From assembly GCF_000717745.1 (NCBI RefSeq), contig NZ_JOBH01000005.1, positions 304,887 to 368,886 of the forward strand: a stretch of DNA of 64,000 bases. Reading direction: 5' to 3'. Under the pieces are notes generated by a model. That model was not told the origin of the DNA, did not search any database, and saw only the letters and a program-made list of their open reading frames with translations. The position numbers were made by a program, and so were the translations under genes. Origin of the DNA: Streptomyces violens. Its GTDB lineage: Bacteria > Actinomycetota > Actinomycetes > Streptomycetales > Streptomycetaceae. Positions 17,623 to 26,499 of the stretch are shown piece by piece. Position 1 is the first letter of the stretch; every line of letters starts with the position of its first letter.

Positions 17623-18372
17623 TCAGGCGTACCCGTCCGTCACCCGCCGCCGCGCCAGTACCGCCTCGGCGAGGACCAGGTCCAGCGGGCGGGTGACCTT
17701 GAACGCCTCTTCGTGGCCGGGTACGACCACGACCGGCGCGCCGAGCCGTTCGACCATGCCGGCGTCGTCCGTGGCGCCCTCGCCGTCGAAGGTCACGGTC
17801 GCGTGCGCCTTGACCAGGGTGTCGCGGTCGAAGCCCTGCGGGGTCTGTACGGCGCGCAGCCGGGCGCGCTCGGGTGTGCCGACCACTGGCTCGGATCCAC
17901 CGTCGGAATCCGGCCGTACTTCCTTCACGGTGTCGGCGAGCGGCAGCGCCGGTACGACGGCGGGCGCGCCGCCCCGTACGGCGTTGATCACGGTGTCGAC
18001 GGTGTCCACCGGTACGAGGGGCCGCGCCGCGTCGTGGACGAGGACCACGTCGACGTCCTCGGGCAGGGCCTGCAGGCCGAGGCTCACGGACTGCTGGCGG
18101 GTGTCGCCGCCGGGGACGACCAGCAGCTCGGTGCGCTCGGGAAAGGTGTGGCTGTCCAGCAGCGCGCGTACCTCGGGCGCGCCGTCGGGCGGCGCGACCA
18201 CGACGACGAGCGAGACGGCGCGGGAGGCCGCCATGGCCCGTACGGCATGGATGAGCATGGGCGTGCCGCCCAGCGCGCGCAGGGCCTTGGGGGCGCCGGG
18301 GCCGAGGCGTACGCCGCGGCCGGCCGCGGGGATGACCGCCGCTGTGCGAAGTCGGCGGGAATCTTCAGACAT
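17623..18372 (-). CDS. ispD: 2-C-methyl-D-erythritol 4-phosphate cytidylyltransferase
   Basis: The 249-residue nucleotidyltransferase has the CTP-binding loop PAAGRGVRLG (15-24) followed by PKAL, and VLVHDAARPLV with the metal-binding Asp. It forms CDP-methylerythritol in the MEP isoprenoid pathway. ATG 18372 gives the normal family length; the frame upstream is long but of random composition and is rejected. It sits between carD and ispF in the carD-ispD-ispF order common to actinobacteria. Confidence 0.92.
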   Translation of the reverse strand: MSEDSRRLRTAAVIPAAGRGVRLGPGAPKALRALGGTPMLIHAVRAMAASRAVSLVVVVAPPDGAPEVRALLDSHTFPERTELLVVPGGDTRQQSVSLGLQALPEDVDVVLVHDAARPLVPVDTVDTVINAVRGGAPAVVPALPLADTVKEVRPDSDGGSEPVVGTPERARLRAVQTPQGFDRDTLVKAHATVTFDGEGATDDAGMVERLGAPVVVVPGHEEAFKVTRPLDLVLAEAVLARRRVTDGYA

Positions 18373-18836
18373 CGGTTGCACTCCGTGAGCCGGGGGTCGC
18401 ACCCCGAATTTCGAGCGGCAGGTTTGTTTACTCGGCAGAGGTGGGTATGGCCACACCGTGCCGGGCGCGACGCCCCGATCGGACCCTTCCGTGACGACCG
18501 GTCGAGCCAGCTGCCCGGGCCCGGCACGCCAGTTCCGGGGTTCGGTTCCGGGTACGGCCGTCGCGGTCGGCCCGGGTACGCCGGCCGCAGATACGTCGGC
18601 CATCGCCGGCCATCACAGCCGTTGGCACGCGGGTCACCAGATATGCCGCAGCGCCCGGCAACGGACTGCTTCCTGGGGAATCCCAGGGAAGCAATCGTCG
18701 CTCGGGCACCGCGGCATTTTCGTGCTGAGCGCCGCTGAGCGCGCCTCATTGTGCTGAGCGCCTCATTGCGGGGTGTACCACCGTGAGCGATCACTGCGGA
18801 GACAGCGATCACTGTGGAAACCCAGCAGCGGCGGGG
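18373..18836. other. Intergenic region between carD and ispD
   Basis: This 464-nt region has no credible gene. It contains a hairpin at 18668-18692 (GCTTCCTGGG/CCCAGGGAAGC), three copies of GCTGAGCGC near 18724-18761, and two copies of AGCGATCACTG at 18786-18796 and 18804-18814. These may mark the carD terminator and ispD control region. Confidence 0.45.
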
Positions 18837-19319
18837 TCAGGACGCGAGGACCTCGTCGAGCAGAGCCTCGGCCTTGTCTTCGTTGGTGTTCTCCGCGAGG
18901 GCGAGCTCGCTCACCAGGATCTGGCGGGCCTTGGCGAGCATTCGCTTCTCACCTGCGGAGAGTCCGCGCTCACGCTCACGGCGCCACAGGTCGCGAACCA
19001 CTTCGGCGACCTTGATCACGTCGCCGGAGGCGAGCTTTTCGAGATTTGCCTTGTAGCGACGGGACCAGTTCGTCGGCTCTTCGGCATATGGTGCGCGAAG
19101 CACCTCGAAGACCCGGTCGAGCCCGTCCTGGCCGACCACATCGCGCACACCGACGAACTCCGCATTGTCCGCTGGCACACGAACCGTCAGATCGCCCTGG
19201 GCGACCTTCAGCACCAAGTAGGTCTTGTCCACGCCTTTGATCTGGCGAGTTTCGATGGCCTCGATCAGCGCGGCCCCGTGATGGGGATAGACCACGGTGT
19301 CGCCAACCTTGAACGTCAT
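18837..19319 (-). CDS. carD: CarD-family RNA polymerase-binding regulator
   Basis: The 160-residue protein has an N-terminal Tudor-like RNA polymerase interaction domain ([23 protein letters not shown]) and a helical DNA-binding C-terminal domain (about 70-160; [34 protein letters not shown]). CarD/CdnL binds the RNAP beta subunit and stabilises open complexes, notably at rRNA promoters. ATG 19319 is used; the in-frame ATG 30 nt upstream lies close to the predicted transcription start. It is followed on the same strand by ispD. Confidence 0.92.
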   Translation of the reverse strand: MTFKVGDTVVYPHHGAALIEAIETRQIKGVDKTYLVLKVAQGDLTVRVPADNAEFVGVRDVVGQDGLDRVFEVLRAPYAEEPTNWSRRYKANLEKLASGDVIKVAEVVRDLWRRERERGLSAGEKRMLAKARQILVSELALAENTNEDKAEALLDEVLAS

Positions 19320-19347
19320 GTGACAGGTACCCCTTCCGTGGCTATCC

Positions 19348-19376
19348 ATCCTAACACGGGAACGGTCCGTTCTGAA
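19348..19376 (-). promoter_or_regulatory. Predicted carD promoter
   Basis: On the minus strand TTCAGA and TAGGAT are separated by 17 nt. A transcript would start about 20 nt before the carD ATG, just ahead of a GAAGGGG ribosome site. Confidence 0.5.
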
Positions 19377-19617
19377 TGGCGTTTTCGCAGGTCAGGGCGT
19401 ATCTCGGGGCTTGACAACGACGGTCGTGACGTGCATCGACCGCTTGCCGGAAGCAGGTATTCGCAGGTCGGAGGCGCTTCTTGTGCGGAGCGAAACGCGT
19501 ACGTTACAGCTCCGGAAGAGGCCGATCGAGAGGGCGAACGTCCCGTTTTGCCGGGATCCGGATGGCGTGCTTCCACTACTCCGTTCGGTCACTCCCGACC
19601 ACTCCCGCCCGAATCGA

Positions 19618-19666
19618 GAATTGATCATCCCGTCACCCGGCCGGGGGTGCCGGACATGATCAATTC
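19618..19666. promoter_or_regulatory. Large dyad GAATTGATCAT/ATGATCAATTC
   Basis: GAATTGATCAT at 19618-19628 is repeated as a perfect 11-bp inverted copy at 19656-19666. Inside lies a second dyad, CACCC/GGGTG. The AT-rich arms are striking in this genome. The whole can form a stem-loop or be read as two operator half-sites. It lies in the 765-nt gap between divergent carD and the lipoprotein gene, where I see no coding region. Confidence 0.5.
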
Positions 19667-20084
19667 GTGTGACGCGGCGCATTCCTTTGCCTTTGCCGCT
19701 ATTCCTCTCGGCGGCTCCGGCGGATTCTCCCGCGGCGATCACTCGAACGGACGTTGAGGTGAATTCTTCCGGCAGTTCTCGTGAGGGCTCCGGTAAGCCG
19801 CCCGGGCGTCCGTGGGGAGGGGCTGCCGGCAGCGGCGTCGAGCGCGTTCGGGTGGCCGGTCGTGACCATGTGAGCGGCGCCTGATCGGCACGTGATCGCC
19901 CAGGGGGCGGGTCGGGTGCGGCGGCGGAAGGGCGGCTCGGTAACCTAGCGGCGCTGACACACCCTTAGGGCGGCTTTACGTACGGCGCCGACGCGCCGCG
20001 TACGGAACGGCCGCCCAGCCGTCCACCCCGCGACCGGGCATGACCGTTCGGCCGCCGAAGCTCGTCCTAGGAGATGCCGCCGCC

Positions 20085-20702
20085 GTGAGCCGCAGCCTTC
20101 GACGCGGCGCCCTCGCCGCCACCGTCCTCACGCTCTCGATCGCCTCGCTCTCCGCGTGCGCGGCCGGGAACGATGCCGCGACGCTGCAAGTCAAGCCGGA
20201 CAACGCCGCCACTTCCGTCGGCGACATCAAGATCCAGAACGCCGTGGTGATCACCCAGCCGAAGCCGGAAGCCAAGGGCCCCGCAGTGGTGTCCGCGACG
20301 GTGTTCAACGGCGGTACGAAGGACCAGACGCTGGACTCCGTCACGGTCGACGGCAGCAGCCAGCAGGTCGAGCTGAAGCCCGCCAAGGGCTCCGGCAAGA
20401 TCACCGTGCCGGCCGGCGGCTCCATCGTGATCGGTGGCAAGGGCAACGCCTCGGCCACCCTGTCCAGCGGCCGTGAGGCCGTCAAGGACGGCGACGCGCA
20501 CAAGGTGACCTTCGACTTCAGCCGCACCGGCAAGGTGACGCTGCGGGCGTTCGTCGTCCCGGCGACGAGCTACTTCAAGGAATACGGGCCGACCGAGGTG
20601 CCGCAGCCGGACCAGTCCGGCTCCGCCACGCCGTCGGGCTCCGCCTCGCCGTCCGAGTCCGGCAAGCCGTCGGAGGCCGCGCACGCCGACGCCGGCCACT
20701 GA
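20085..20702 (+). CDS. DUF461-type lipoprotein
   Basis: The 205-residue exported lipoprotein has basic SRSLRRG, a hydrophobic core and lipobox LSAC with Cys25 as the lipidated residue. A beta-rich domain of about 140 residues follows (IKIQNAVVITQPKPEAKGPAVVSATVFN), resembling the PCu_AC/DUF461 fold, then a Ser/Pro/Ala-rich tail. GTG 20085 is preferred over the upstream ATG because AGGAG at 20069-20073 and a proper signal peptide follow from it. Members have been linked to copper delivery, but the metal-binding Met/His set is not evident here, so the function is open. It lies tail-to-tail with phoP. Confidence 0.8.
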   Translation: MSRSLRRGALAATVLTLSIASLSACAAGNDAATLQVKPDNAATSVGDIKIQNAVVITQPKPEAKGPAVVSATVFNGGTKDQTLDSVTVDGSSQQVELKPAKGSGKITVPAGGSIVIGGKGNASATLSSGREAVKDGDAHKVTFDFSRTGKVTLRAFVVPATSYFKEYGPTEVPQPDQSGSATPSGSASPSESGKPSEAAHADAGH

Positions 20703-20909
20703 GCCGCAGCGGACGCCGTACGGCACCCAGAGCGCAGCTGACGCCCGTCACGCCCCCGCCTGCCACACAGGCCGGGAGCGCGGCGGGCGCAGCCGTACAC
20801 GAGGCCGTACGTGCAGCCGTGTACAGGGCCGTACGTACGGCAGGTGCGCGTACAACGCCACAAGCGCCCCACCCGGGATCAGGCGGAGCGCTGGAGCGAT
20901 GCGTGTCGT

Positions 20910-20927
20910 GCCGGTCGGTTCACCGGC
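20910..20927 (-). terminator. Hairpin after phoP
   Basis: GCCGGT and ACCGGC form a 6-bp stem, 11 nt after the phoP stop on the minus strand. The neighbouring 20760-20870 stretch repeats GCCGTAC several times. Confidence 0.4.
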
Positions 20928-20937
20928 GGCGGTCGGC

Positions 20938-21618
20938 TTACGGCTCGAACTTGTACCCGAGGCCGCGGACCGTGACCAGATAGCGCGGCGCGCCCGGGTC
21001 CGGCTCGATCTTGGCGCGCAGGCGCTTGACGTGGACGTCGAGGGTCTTGGTGTCGCCCACGTAGTCGGCGCCCCAGACGCGGTCGATCAGCTGCATACGG
21101 GTGAGGACCCGGCCGGCGTTGCGCAGCAGCATCTCCAGCAGGTCGAACTCCTTGAGCGGGAGGTCGACCTTGCCACCGGAGACCGTGACGACGTGCCGGT
21201 CCACGTCCATGCGGACCGGGCCGGCCTCCAGGGCCTGCGGGGTGACCTCCTCCGGCTCGCCGCGGCGGCGCAGGACCGCGCGGATGCGGGCGACCAGCTC
21301 CCGCGAGGAGAACGGCTTGGTGACGTAGTCGTCGGCTCCTATTTCCAGGCCGACGACCTTGTCGATCTCACTGTCCTTGGCGGTCACCATGATCACCGGG
21401 ACGTTGGAGCGGCCGCGCAGCTGGCGGCAGACCTCCGTACCGGGCAGGCCGGGCAGCATCAGGTCGAGCAGGACCAGGTCGGCGCCGTTGCGCTCGAACT
21501 CGTCCAGTGCGTCGGGGCCGGTCGCGGCGATGGCGACCTCGAAGCCCTCCTTACGGAGCATGTACGACAGGGCGTCGCTGAAGGACTCCTCATCCTCGAC
21601 GACGAGCACTCGGGTCAC
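20938..21618 (-). CDS. phoP: Phosphate response regulator PhoP
   Basis: The 226-residue OmpR-family regulator has receiver-domain acidic residues in VVEDEE (8-11), phospho-acceptor Asp52 in LLDLMLPG and Lys in YVTKPF. The C-terminal winged helix ends in TVRGLGYKFEP. It activates the Pho regulon under phosphate limitation and cross-regulates nitrogen and secondary metabolism in Streptomyces. GTG 21618 overlaps the phoR stop (GTGA) and has GGAGG 8 nt upstream. Its context of divergent phoU and a shared PHO box confirms identity. Confidence 0.93.
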   Translation of the reverse strand: MTRVLVVEDEESFSDALSYMLRKEGFEVAIAATGPDALDEFERNGADLVLLDLMLPGLPGTEVCRQLRGRSNVPVIMVTAKDSEIDKVVGLEIGADDYVTKPFSSRELVARIRAVLRRRGEPEEVTPQALEAGPVRMDVDRHVVTVSGGKVDLPLKEFDLLEMLLRNAGRVLTRMQLIDRVWGADYVGDTKTLDVHVKRLRAKIEPDPGAPRYLVTVRGLGYKFEP

Positions 21619-22928
21619 GGAAGGACCTCCGGGGCAGGGTAGGGCGCGCGTAGCGCTTCCGGGGAAGTGTGGTGGTGGGTGACGGCCGGGCCGTTGAAGG
21701 TGTCGTACGGACCGTCCTCGCCATCGAGGTCGTCCGGGTCTGCTGCGGGGTCGTCCCGCCGGTCGTCGCGGTCGCGGACCGCGCCGGCTTCCGGGAGCCG
21801 CAGGGTGAAGGTGGAGCCCTGTCCTTCGGCGCTCCACACCGTGACCTCCCCGCCGTGCGAGGCGGCCACATGCTTGACGATGGCGAGACCGAGTCCGGTA
21901 CCGCCGGTGGCGCGGGAGCGCGCCGGGTCGACGCGGTAGAACCGCTCGAAGATCCGGTCCCGGTCCTTCTCGGAGATGCCGATGCCCTGGTCGGTGACGG
22001 CTATCTCGATCATCGTGCCGCCGGACGCCGGGACTCGGCGGCCGGCTATGCCGACGCGGGTGCGGGCCGGGGAGTAGTTGACGGCATTCTCGACGAGATT
22101 GCCGAGGGCGCCGGCGAGCTGGCTTCTGTTGCCCCATACGCGCAGGTCGTCGATGCCGCCGACGGCCATCGTGATCGACTTGCTGCTGGCCTGCTGGCGG
22201 CAGCGGTCCATCGCCTCCTCGACCAGCTCGTCCACGCGGACGGGCTCGGCGTCCTCCAGGGGGTTGTCGTTCTGTACCCGGGAGAGGTCGATCAGCTCCT
22301 GGACCAGGCTGGTCAGGCGGGTGGCCTCGGTCTGCATGCGGCCCGCGAAGCGGTTCACCGCCTCGGGGTCGTCGCTGGCGTCCATCACCGCCTCGGAGAG
22401 CAGCGAGAGCGCGCCGACCGGGGTCTTGAGCTCATGGCTGACATTGGCCACGAAGTCGCGGCGCACCGCTTCTATGCGGCGGGCTTCGGTGAGGTCCTCG
22501 ACCAGGAGCAGGACGAGACGGGAGCCGAGCGGGGCGACTCGCGCGGAGACGGCGAGGGCGTCGCCGCGGCCGGTGCCGCGGCGCGGCAGGTCCAGCTCGA
22601 CCTGGCGTATTTCCCCGTCCCTGCGGGTGTCGCGCGCCATCTGGAGCATCGGCTCGACGGCGAGCTTGCCGCCTCGTACGAGGCCCAGGGCGTACGCGGC
22701 CGAGCTGGCCTTGACCACGCCGTCGGCCTCGTCCAGGACGACGGCGGAGGACCGCAGCACCGAGAGGACGGTGTCCACGCCGGGGGGCAGGACGGCGTCG
22801 GTGTGCAGGGACGTACGCGTGGGCTTGGCCTGCTCGCGTTCGCTCCAGCGGAACGCCAGCATGGCGATGACACCGGTACAACAACCGGCGATCGCTGCCA
22901 CTGCGGCGATGGCCGCGTCCACGTTCAT
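21615..22928 (-). CDS. phoR: Phosphate sensor histidine kinase PhoR
   Basis: The 437-residue kinase has one N-terminal membrane helix (about 5-26), a PAS-like region, the H-box FVANVSHELKTP with His165, N-box LGNLVENAVNYS, and G boxes TDQGIGI and GGTGLGLAIVKH. A disordered acidic and His-rich C-terminal tail of about 60 residues follows the ATPase domain. As in SenX3/PhoR of actinobacteria, there is no large extracytoplasmic sensor domain, so signalling probably runs through PstS/PhoU. It phosphorylates PhoP and is translationally coupled to it. Confidence 0.92.
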   Translation of the reverse strand: MNVDAAIAAVAAIAGCCTGVIAMLAFRWSEREQAKPTRTSLHTDAVLPPGVDTVLSVLRSSAVVLDEADGVVKASSAAYALGLVRGGKLAVEPMLQMARDTRRDGEIRQVELDLPRRGTGRGDALAVSARVAPLGSRLVLLLVEDLTEARRIEAVRRDFVANVSHELKTPVGALSLLSEAVMDASDDPEAVNRFAGRMQTEATRLTSLVQELIDLSRVQNDNPLEDAEPVRVDELVEEAMDRCRQQASSKSITMAVGGIDDLRVWGNRSQLAGALGNLVENAVNYSPARTRVGIAGRRVPASGGTMIEIAVTDQGIGISEKDRDRIFERFYRVDPARSRATGGTGLGLAIVKHVAASHGGEVTVWSAEGQGSTFTLRLPEAGAVRDRDDRRDDPAADPDDLDGEDGPYDTFNGPAVTHHHTSPEALRAPYPAPEVLP

Positions 22929-23001
22929 GAGTCCAGGTTATGCGCCGGTTGTGACAGTTCCCCAGCCATCAGAGGGTCACCTCGGCCACTGGTTGCCGAG
23001 A

Positions 23002-23034
23002 GTTCACCTTCATGTCGGTACCGGTTCACTCCGG
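23002..23034. promoter_or_regulatory. PHO box between phoR and phoU
   Basis: Three consecutive 11-nt units (GTTCACCTTCA, TGTCGGTACCG, GTTCACTCCGG) match the direct-repeat architecture of the streptomycete PhoP operator; the first and third are strong, the middle weak. The box lies between the divergent phoRP and phoU genes, where PhoP autoregulates both directions in S. coelicolor. Confidence 0.8.
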
Positions 23035-23198
23035 AGGGGCGAACCGGTCGCATCCGGGCTCGAACGTGGGAGCGTGGGAATCGTAGGCCCACACCACCAG
23101 GGGCGCAGCCCGGGCGACTACGCAGGGGCACGGACCCGGAGGTCTGGACCACGGGCGTCGCAGGCCCACACACGACTCGATGCGAGAGAAGGTCACTG

Positions 23199-23876
23199 AT
23201 GCGGGACGCGTACCACGAGGAGCTGGATTCGATCGGCGAAGGTCTGGTCGAGATGGCCAGGCTCGTCGGCTCCGCGATCGGGCGCGCCACCACGGCGATA
23301 CTCGACGCGGACCTGAAGCTGGCGGAGAACGTGATCGCCGGCGATGAGAAGGTCGACGATCTGCAGCGCGATCTGGAGGCCCGGGCCATAGCCCTGCTGG
23401 CGCGCCAGCAGCCGGTCGCCACGGATCTGCGGATCGTCGTGACGTCGCTGCGGATGAGCGCGGACCTGGAGCGGTCCGGTGACCTGGCGCAGCACGTCGC
23501 GAAGCTGGCGCGGCTGCGGTTCCCGGAGACGGCGGTGCCGCGGGACCTGCACGCCACCATTCTGGAGATGGGGCAGCTGGCGCAGCGCCTGATGGCGAAG
23601 GCGGGCGAGGTCATCATCACGAAGGACGTCGATCTGGCGCTGCAGCTGGAGCAGGACGACGACGCGATGGACATGCTGCACCGCACGCTCTTCCAGCACC
23701 TGATGGACGACCGCTGGCAGCACGGCATCGAGACGGCGGTCGATGTGACGCTGCTGGGCCGTTACTACGAGCGGTTCGCCGATCACGCGGTGTCGGTCGC
23801 CAAGCGCGTGGTGTACCTGGTCACGGGCGAGCACGCGGACGAGATCGCGCCGCCGGCCGCGGTCGACGGCAGCTGA
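23199..23876 (+). CDS. phoU: Phosphate signalling protein PhoU
   Basis: The 225-residue all-helical protein is made of two PhoU repeats (MRDAYHEELDSIGEGLVEMARLVGSAI and a second after about residue 115), with the metal-binding acidic clusters around EKVDDLQRDLEARA and ERFADHAVSVAKRVVYL. It modulates PhoR/Pst signalling at the membrane. Start ATG 23199 is the first in frame after the control region. It is divergent from phoR and shares its PHO box, so it is expected to be induced under phosphate starvation. Confidence 0.92.
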   Translation: MRDAYHEELDSIGEGLVEMARLVGSAIGRATTAILDADLKLAENVIAGDEKVDDLQRDLEARAIALLARQQPVATDLRIVVTSLRMSADLERSGDLAQHVAKLARLRFPETAVPRDLHATILEMGQLAQRLMAKAGEVIITKDVDLALQLEQDDDAMDMLHRTLFQHLMDDRWQHGIETAVDVTLLGRYYERFADHAVSVAKRVVYLVTGEHADEIAPPAAVDGS

Positions 23877-23959
23877 GCGCCTCGGGGTGCGGGCGGACGG
23901 GGGGAGCCTGCGCCCCGCTCCGTGCAGCCGCACGCCGTTGGTGCGCCCCCTGGCGTGGG

Positions 23960-23984
23960 TAAGGGAGGGAAGGAACCTCCCTTA
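23960..23984 (+). promoter_or_regulatory. Hairpin TAAGGGAGG/CCTCCCTTA before a Cys-rich peptide gene
   Basis: A perfect 9-bp stem with a GAAGGAA loop lies 83 nt after phoU and 24 nt before the Cys-rich ORF. It may terminate phoU transcription or act as a 5'-leader control element of the small gene; an operator is another reading. Confidence 0.45.
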
Positions 23985-24008
23985 TGGCTGCCAACCAGGA
24001 GGCACTTC

Positions 24009-24134
24009 ATGCCCCACTCCCCTGTTCCCAGCACACCTGAACCCACAGCGGCCAGCGGCTGCTCGTGCGGCCCCGGCTGCGGCTGCGGCTGCCAGTCCGG
24101 CGGCCCGTGCAGCTGCGGCGGAAGCTGCGGCTGA
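24009..24134 (+). CDS. Cysteine-rich 41-residue peptide, metallothionein-like
   Basis: The peptide MPHSPVPSTPEPTAASG is followed by a tail with eight cysteines in CxC and CGxxCGCGC patterns (Cys 18, 20, 24, 26, 28, 34, 36, 40), and Gly and Ser fill the gaps. The density suggests binding of several soft metal ions (Zn, Cu, Cd), as in small bacterial metallothioneins, but there is no match I can name. A clear AGGAGG (23997-24002) sits 6 nt before the ATG, a strong argument that it is translated. It is flanked by phoU and a terminator shared with gpmA. Confidence 0.7.
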   Translation: MPHSPVPSTPEPTAASGCSCGPGCGCGCQSGGPCSCGGSCG

Positions 24135-24161
24135 CGGCCCGCCGCCGGCCCAGGAACGACA

Positions 24162-24203
24162 GTGAGCCCCCTGCCAGCGGGAAACCGCAGGCAGGGGGCT
24201 CAC
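24162..24203. terminator. Strong bidirectional terminator
   Basis: GTGAGCCCCCTGCC pairs perfectly with GGCAGGGGGCTCAC over 14 bp, with a small inner stem. It lies between the Cys-rich peptide gene (plus) and gpmA (minus). Confidence 0.85.
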
Positions 24204-24223
24204 TGCTGAGAAGGACCGGGGGC

Positions 24224-24985
24224 TTACTTCTTCTTGCCCTGGTTCTTGACCGCCTCGATGGCGGCCTTGGCGGCCTCCGGGTCGAGGTAGGTGCCGCCCG
24301 GGTTCAGCGGCTTGAAGTCGGCGTCGAGCTCGTACGAGAGCGGGATGCCCGTCGGGATGTTCAGGCCGGCGATGTCCGCGTCGGAGATGCCGTCGAGGTG
24401 CTTGACCAGGGCGCGGAGGCTGTTGCCGTGCGCGGCGACCAGGACGGTGCGGCCGGTGAGGAGGTCCGGGACGATGCCGTCGAACCAGTACGGGAGCATG
24501 CGGACGACGACGTCCTTCAGGCACTCCGTCTGCGGGCGCAGCTCCGGGGGGAGCGTGGCGTAGCGCGGGTCGGAGAACTGGGAGTACTCGGCGTCGCGGT
24601 CGAGCGCCGGCGGCGGGGTGTCGTACGAGCGGCGCCACAGCATGAACTGCTCCTCGCCGAACTCGGCGAGGGTCTGGGCCTTGTCCTTGCCCTGCAGGGC
24701 GCCGTAGTGGCGCTCGTTCAGGCGCCAGCTGCGGTGGACGGGGATCCAGTGGCGGTCGGCGGCCTCCAGGGCCAGCTGCGCGGTGCGGATGGCGCGCTTC
24801 TGGAGGGAGGTGTGCACGACGTCGGGGAGCAGGCCGGCGTCCTTGAGCAGCTCACCGCCGCGGACCGCCTCCTTCTCGCCCTTCTCGTTCAGGTTGACGT
24901 CCACCCAGCCGGTGAACAGGTTCTTCGCATTCCACTCGCTCTCGCCGTGGCGGAGGAGGATGAGCTTGTACGGTGCGTCGGCCAT
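24224..24985 (-). CDS. gpmA: 2,3-bisphosphoglycerate-dependent phosphoglycerate mutase
   Basis: The 253-residue histidine-phosphatase-fold enzyme has the catalytic [10 protein letters not shown] (His13), substrate loop [31 protein letters not shown] and second histidine in [11 protein letters not shown]. All active-site residues are present. It interconverts 3- and 2-phosphoglycerate in glycolysis and gluconeogenesis. Single gene, ending in the strong terminator shared with the Cys-rich peptide gene. Confidence 0.94.
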   Translation of the reverse strand: MADAPYKLILLRHGESEWNAKNLFTGWVDVNLNEKGEKEAVRGGELLKDAGLLPDVVHTSLQKRAIRTAQLALEAADRHWIPVHRSWRLNERHYGALQGKDKAQTLAEFGEEQFMLWRRSYDTPPPALDRDAEYSQFSDPRYATLPPELRPQTECLKDVVVRMLPYWFDGIVPDLLTGRTVLVAAHGNSLRALVKHLDGISDADIAGLNIPTGIPLSYELDADFKPLNPGGTYLDPEAAKAAIEAVKNQGKKK

Positions 24986-25185
24986 GTCTTTGAGACTAAT
25001 CGAAAACGGTGACAGGCCAGGCAGGGGGCCGGTGCGTGGACGCCGGGGCGCTCGTCTGTGCCCGGTGCTCGACGTTTGACGGTTCGCGTCAATTCAATGG
25101 CGCGGCGTGACCTGCGTATGTAGCTTCCCCTTGGCGGTTGCGCCACTTACATCGGCGCACGGGCACGGTTTATGGGGGAGTCAGG

Positions 25186-26499
25186 GTGAGACGAGCCGTC
25201 GTCGCGAGTGTGTCGGGGCTGCCGCGGCAGTTCTGGTGGCTGTGGGCGAGCACGCTGATCAATCGGCTGGGGGCGTTCGTCGCCACGTTCCTGGCGCTGT
25301 ACCTCACGGTGGAGCGGGGGTACTCGGCGTCGTACGCGGGACTGGTCGGCGCGCTGTACGGGCTGGGCGGGGTGGTCTCCTCGGTGGTGGCCGGGGTGCT
25401 GACCGACCGGCTCGGGCGGCGGCCCACGATGCTGATCGCGCAGCTGGCGACCGCGGTCTCGGTGGCGCTGCTGGGGTTCATGGAGGACCCGGTGGCCATC
25501 GCGGCGGTGGCCTGCGTGGTGGGCATGGCGAGCAACGGTTCGCGGCCCGCGGTGCAGGCGATGATGGCGGACATCGTGGCGCCGGAGGACCGGGTGCGGG
25601 CGTTCGCCCTGAACTACTGGGCGCTGAACATGGGCTTCGCGATCTCCTCGTCGCTGGCCGGGCTGCTCGCCCAGTACGGCTATCTGCTGCTCTTCCTCGG
25701 TGAGTCGGTGCTGGTGCTGGCCTGCGCGGTGGTGGTCTTCGTGAAGCTGCCCGAGTCCCGGCCGGTGACGGCGACCGAGAGCAGCACCACGGAGGAGCCC
25801 GTACGGCGTGTGTCGATGATGACCGTGGTGCGGGACGGGCGGTTCATGACCGTCGTCGGGCTGAATCTGCTGCTCGCGCTGCTCTTCCAGCAGGCGTATG
25901 TGTCGCTGCCGGTGACCATGGGTCAGGCGGGCTTCAGCAGCTCGGACTTCGGGCTGGTGATCGCCACGAACGGCGTGCTGATCGTGCTGCTGCAGATCCC
26001 GGTGACCCGCTTCATCGAGCACCGCAGCCCGGCGGCGCTGCTGATCGGCTCGGCGCTGCTGACCGGTTACGGCTTCGGGCTCACCGCGTTCGCCGGTTCC
26101 GTGGCGCTGTTCGCGGTGTCCGTCGCCGTCTGGACGCTCGGCGAGATCATCAACTCCCCCACCCAGATGGGGCTGGTGGTCCGGCTCTCCCCCACGCATG
26201 GCCGCGGGCGTTACCAGGGCATGTACGCGCTGTCCTGGTCGGTGGCCTCGCTGGCCGCCCCGCTGCTCGGCGGCGCGGTCATCGACCGCTACGGCCCGGC
26301 CACCCTCTGGTCCGCCAGTGCGGTGGTCGGGACGGTCGCGGCCCTCGGTTACGGGCTGCTGCTGCGGCGGATGAACGCGGAGGAGCGCGCGGCGGGTACG
26401 AAGGCCCCGGAACCCGCGCCGGTACCGGACCGGACTCCGGAACCCGCGCCGGTCATGGACGCAGCCGGCGCTGCGCCTCGTACAGATTCCGTGGCCTGA
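25186..26499 (+). CDS. MFS transporter, drug-efflux type
   Basis: The 437-residue protein has 12 predicted membrane helices. The cytoplasmic loop motif A between helices 2 and 3 reads GVLTDRLGRRP, typical of the DHA1 drug:proton antiporters. The C-terminal tail is Pro/Glu-rich. Substrate unknown. GTG 25186 is preceded by GGGGGAG and starts right before the first hydrophobic segment; an earlier ATG-like extension adds His/Arg-rich residues of doubtful origin. Its last 47 nt overlap the convergent beta-helix protein gene, so the two tails encode protein on both strands. Confidence 0.86.
   Translation: MRRAVVASVSGLPRQFWWLWASTLINRLGAFVATFLALYLTVERGYSASYAGLVGALYGLGGVVSSVVAGVLTDRLGRRPTMLIAQLATAVSVALLGFMEDPVAIAAVACVVGMASNGSRPAVQAMMADIVAPEDRVRAFALNYWALNMGFAISSSLAGLLAQYGYLLLFLGESVLVLACAVVVFVKLPESRPVTATESSTTEEPVRRVSMMTVVRDGRFMTVVGLNLLLALLFQQAYVSLPVTMGQAGFSSSDFGLVIATNGVLIVLLQIPVTRFIEHRSPAALLIGSALLTGYGFGLTAFAGSVALFAVSVAVWTLGEIINSPTQMGLVVRLSPTHGRGRYQGMYALSWSVASLAAPLLGGAVIDRYGPATLWSASAVVGTVAALGYGLLLRRMNAEERAAGTKAPEPAPVPDRTPEPAPVMDAAGAAPRTDSVA

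Noticed and set aside
21669..23198. Long plus-strand frame running through phoR into phoU
   Set aside because: Only the part from 23199 is a known protein (PhoU). The rest is antisense to phoR.
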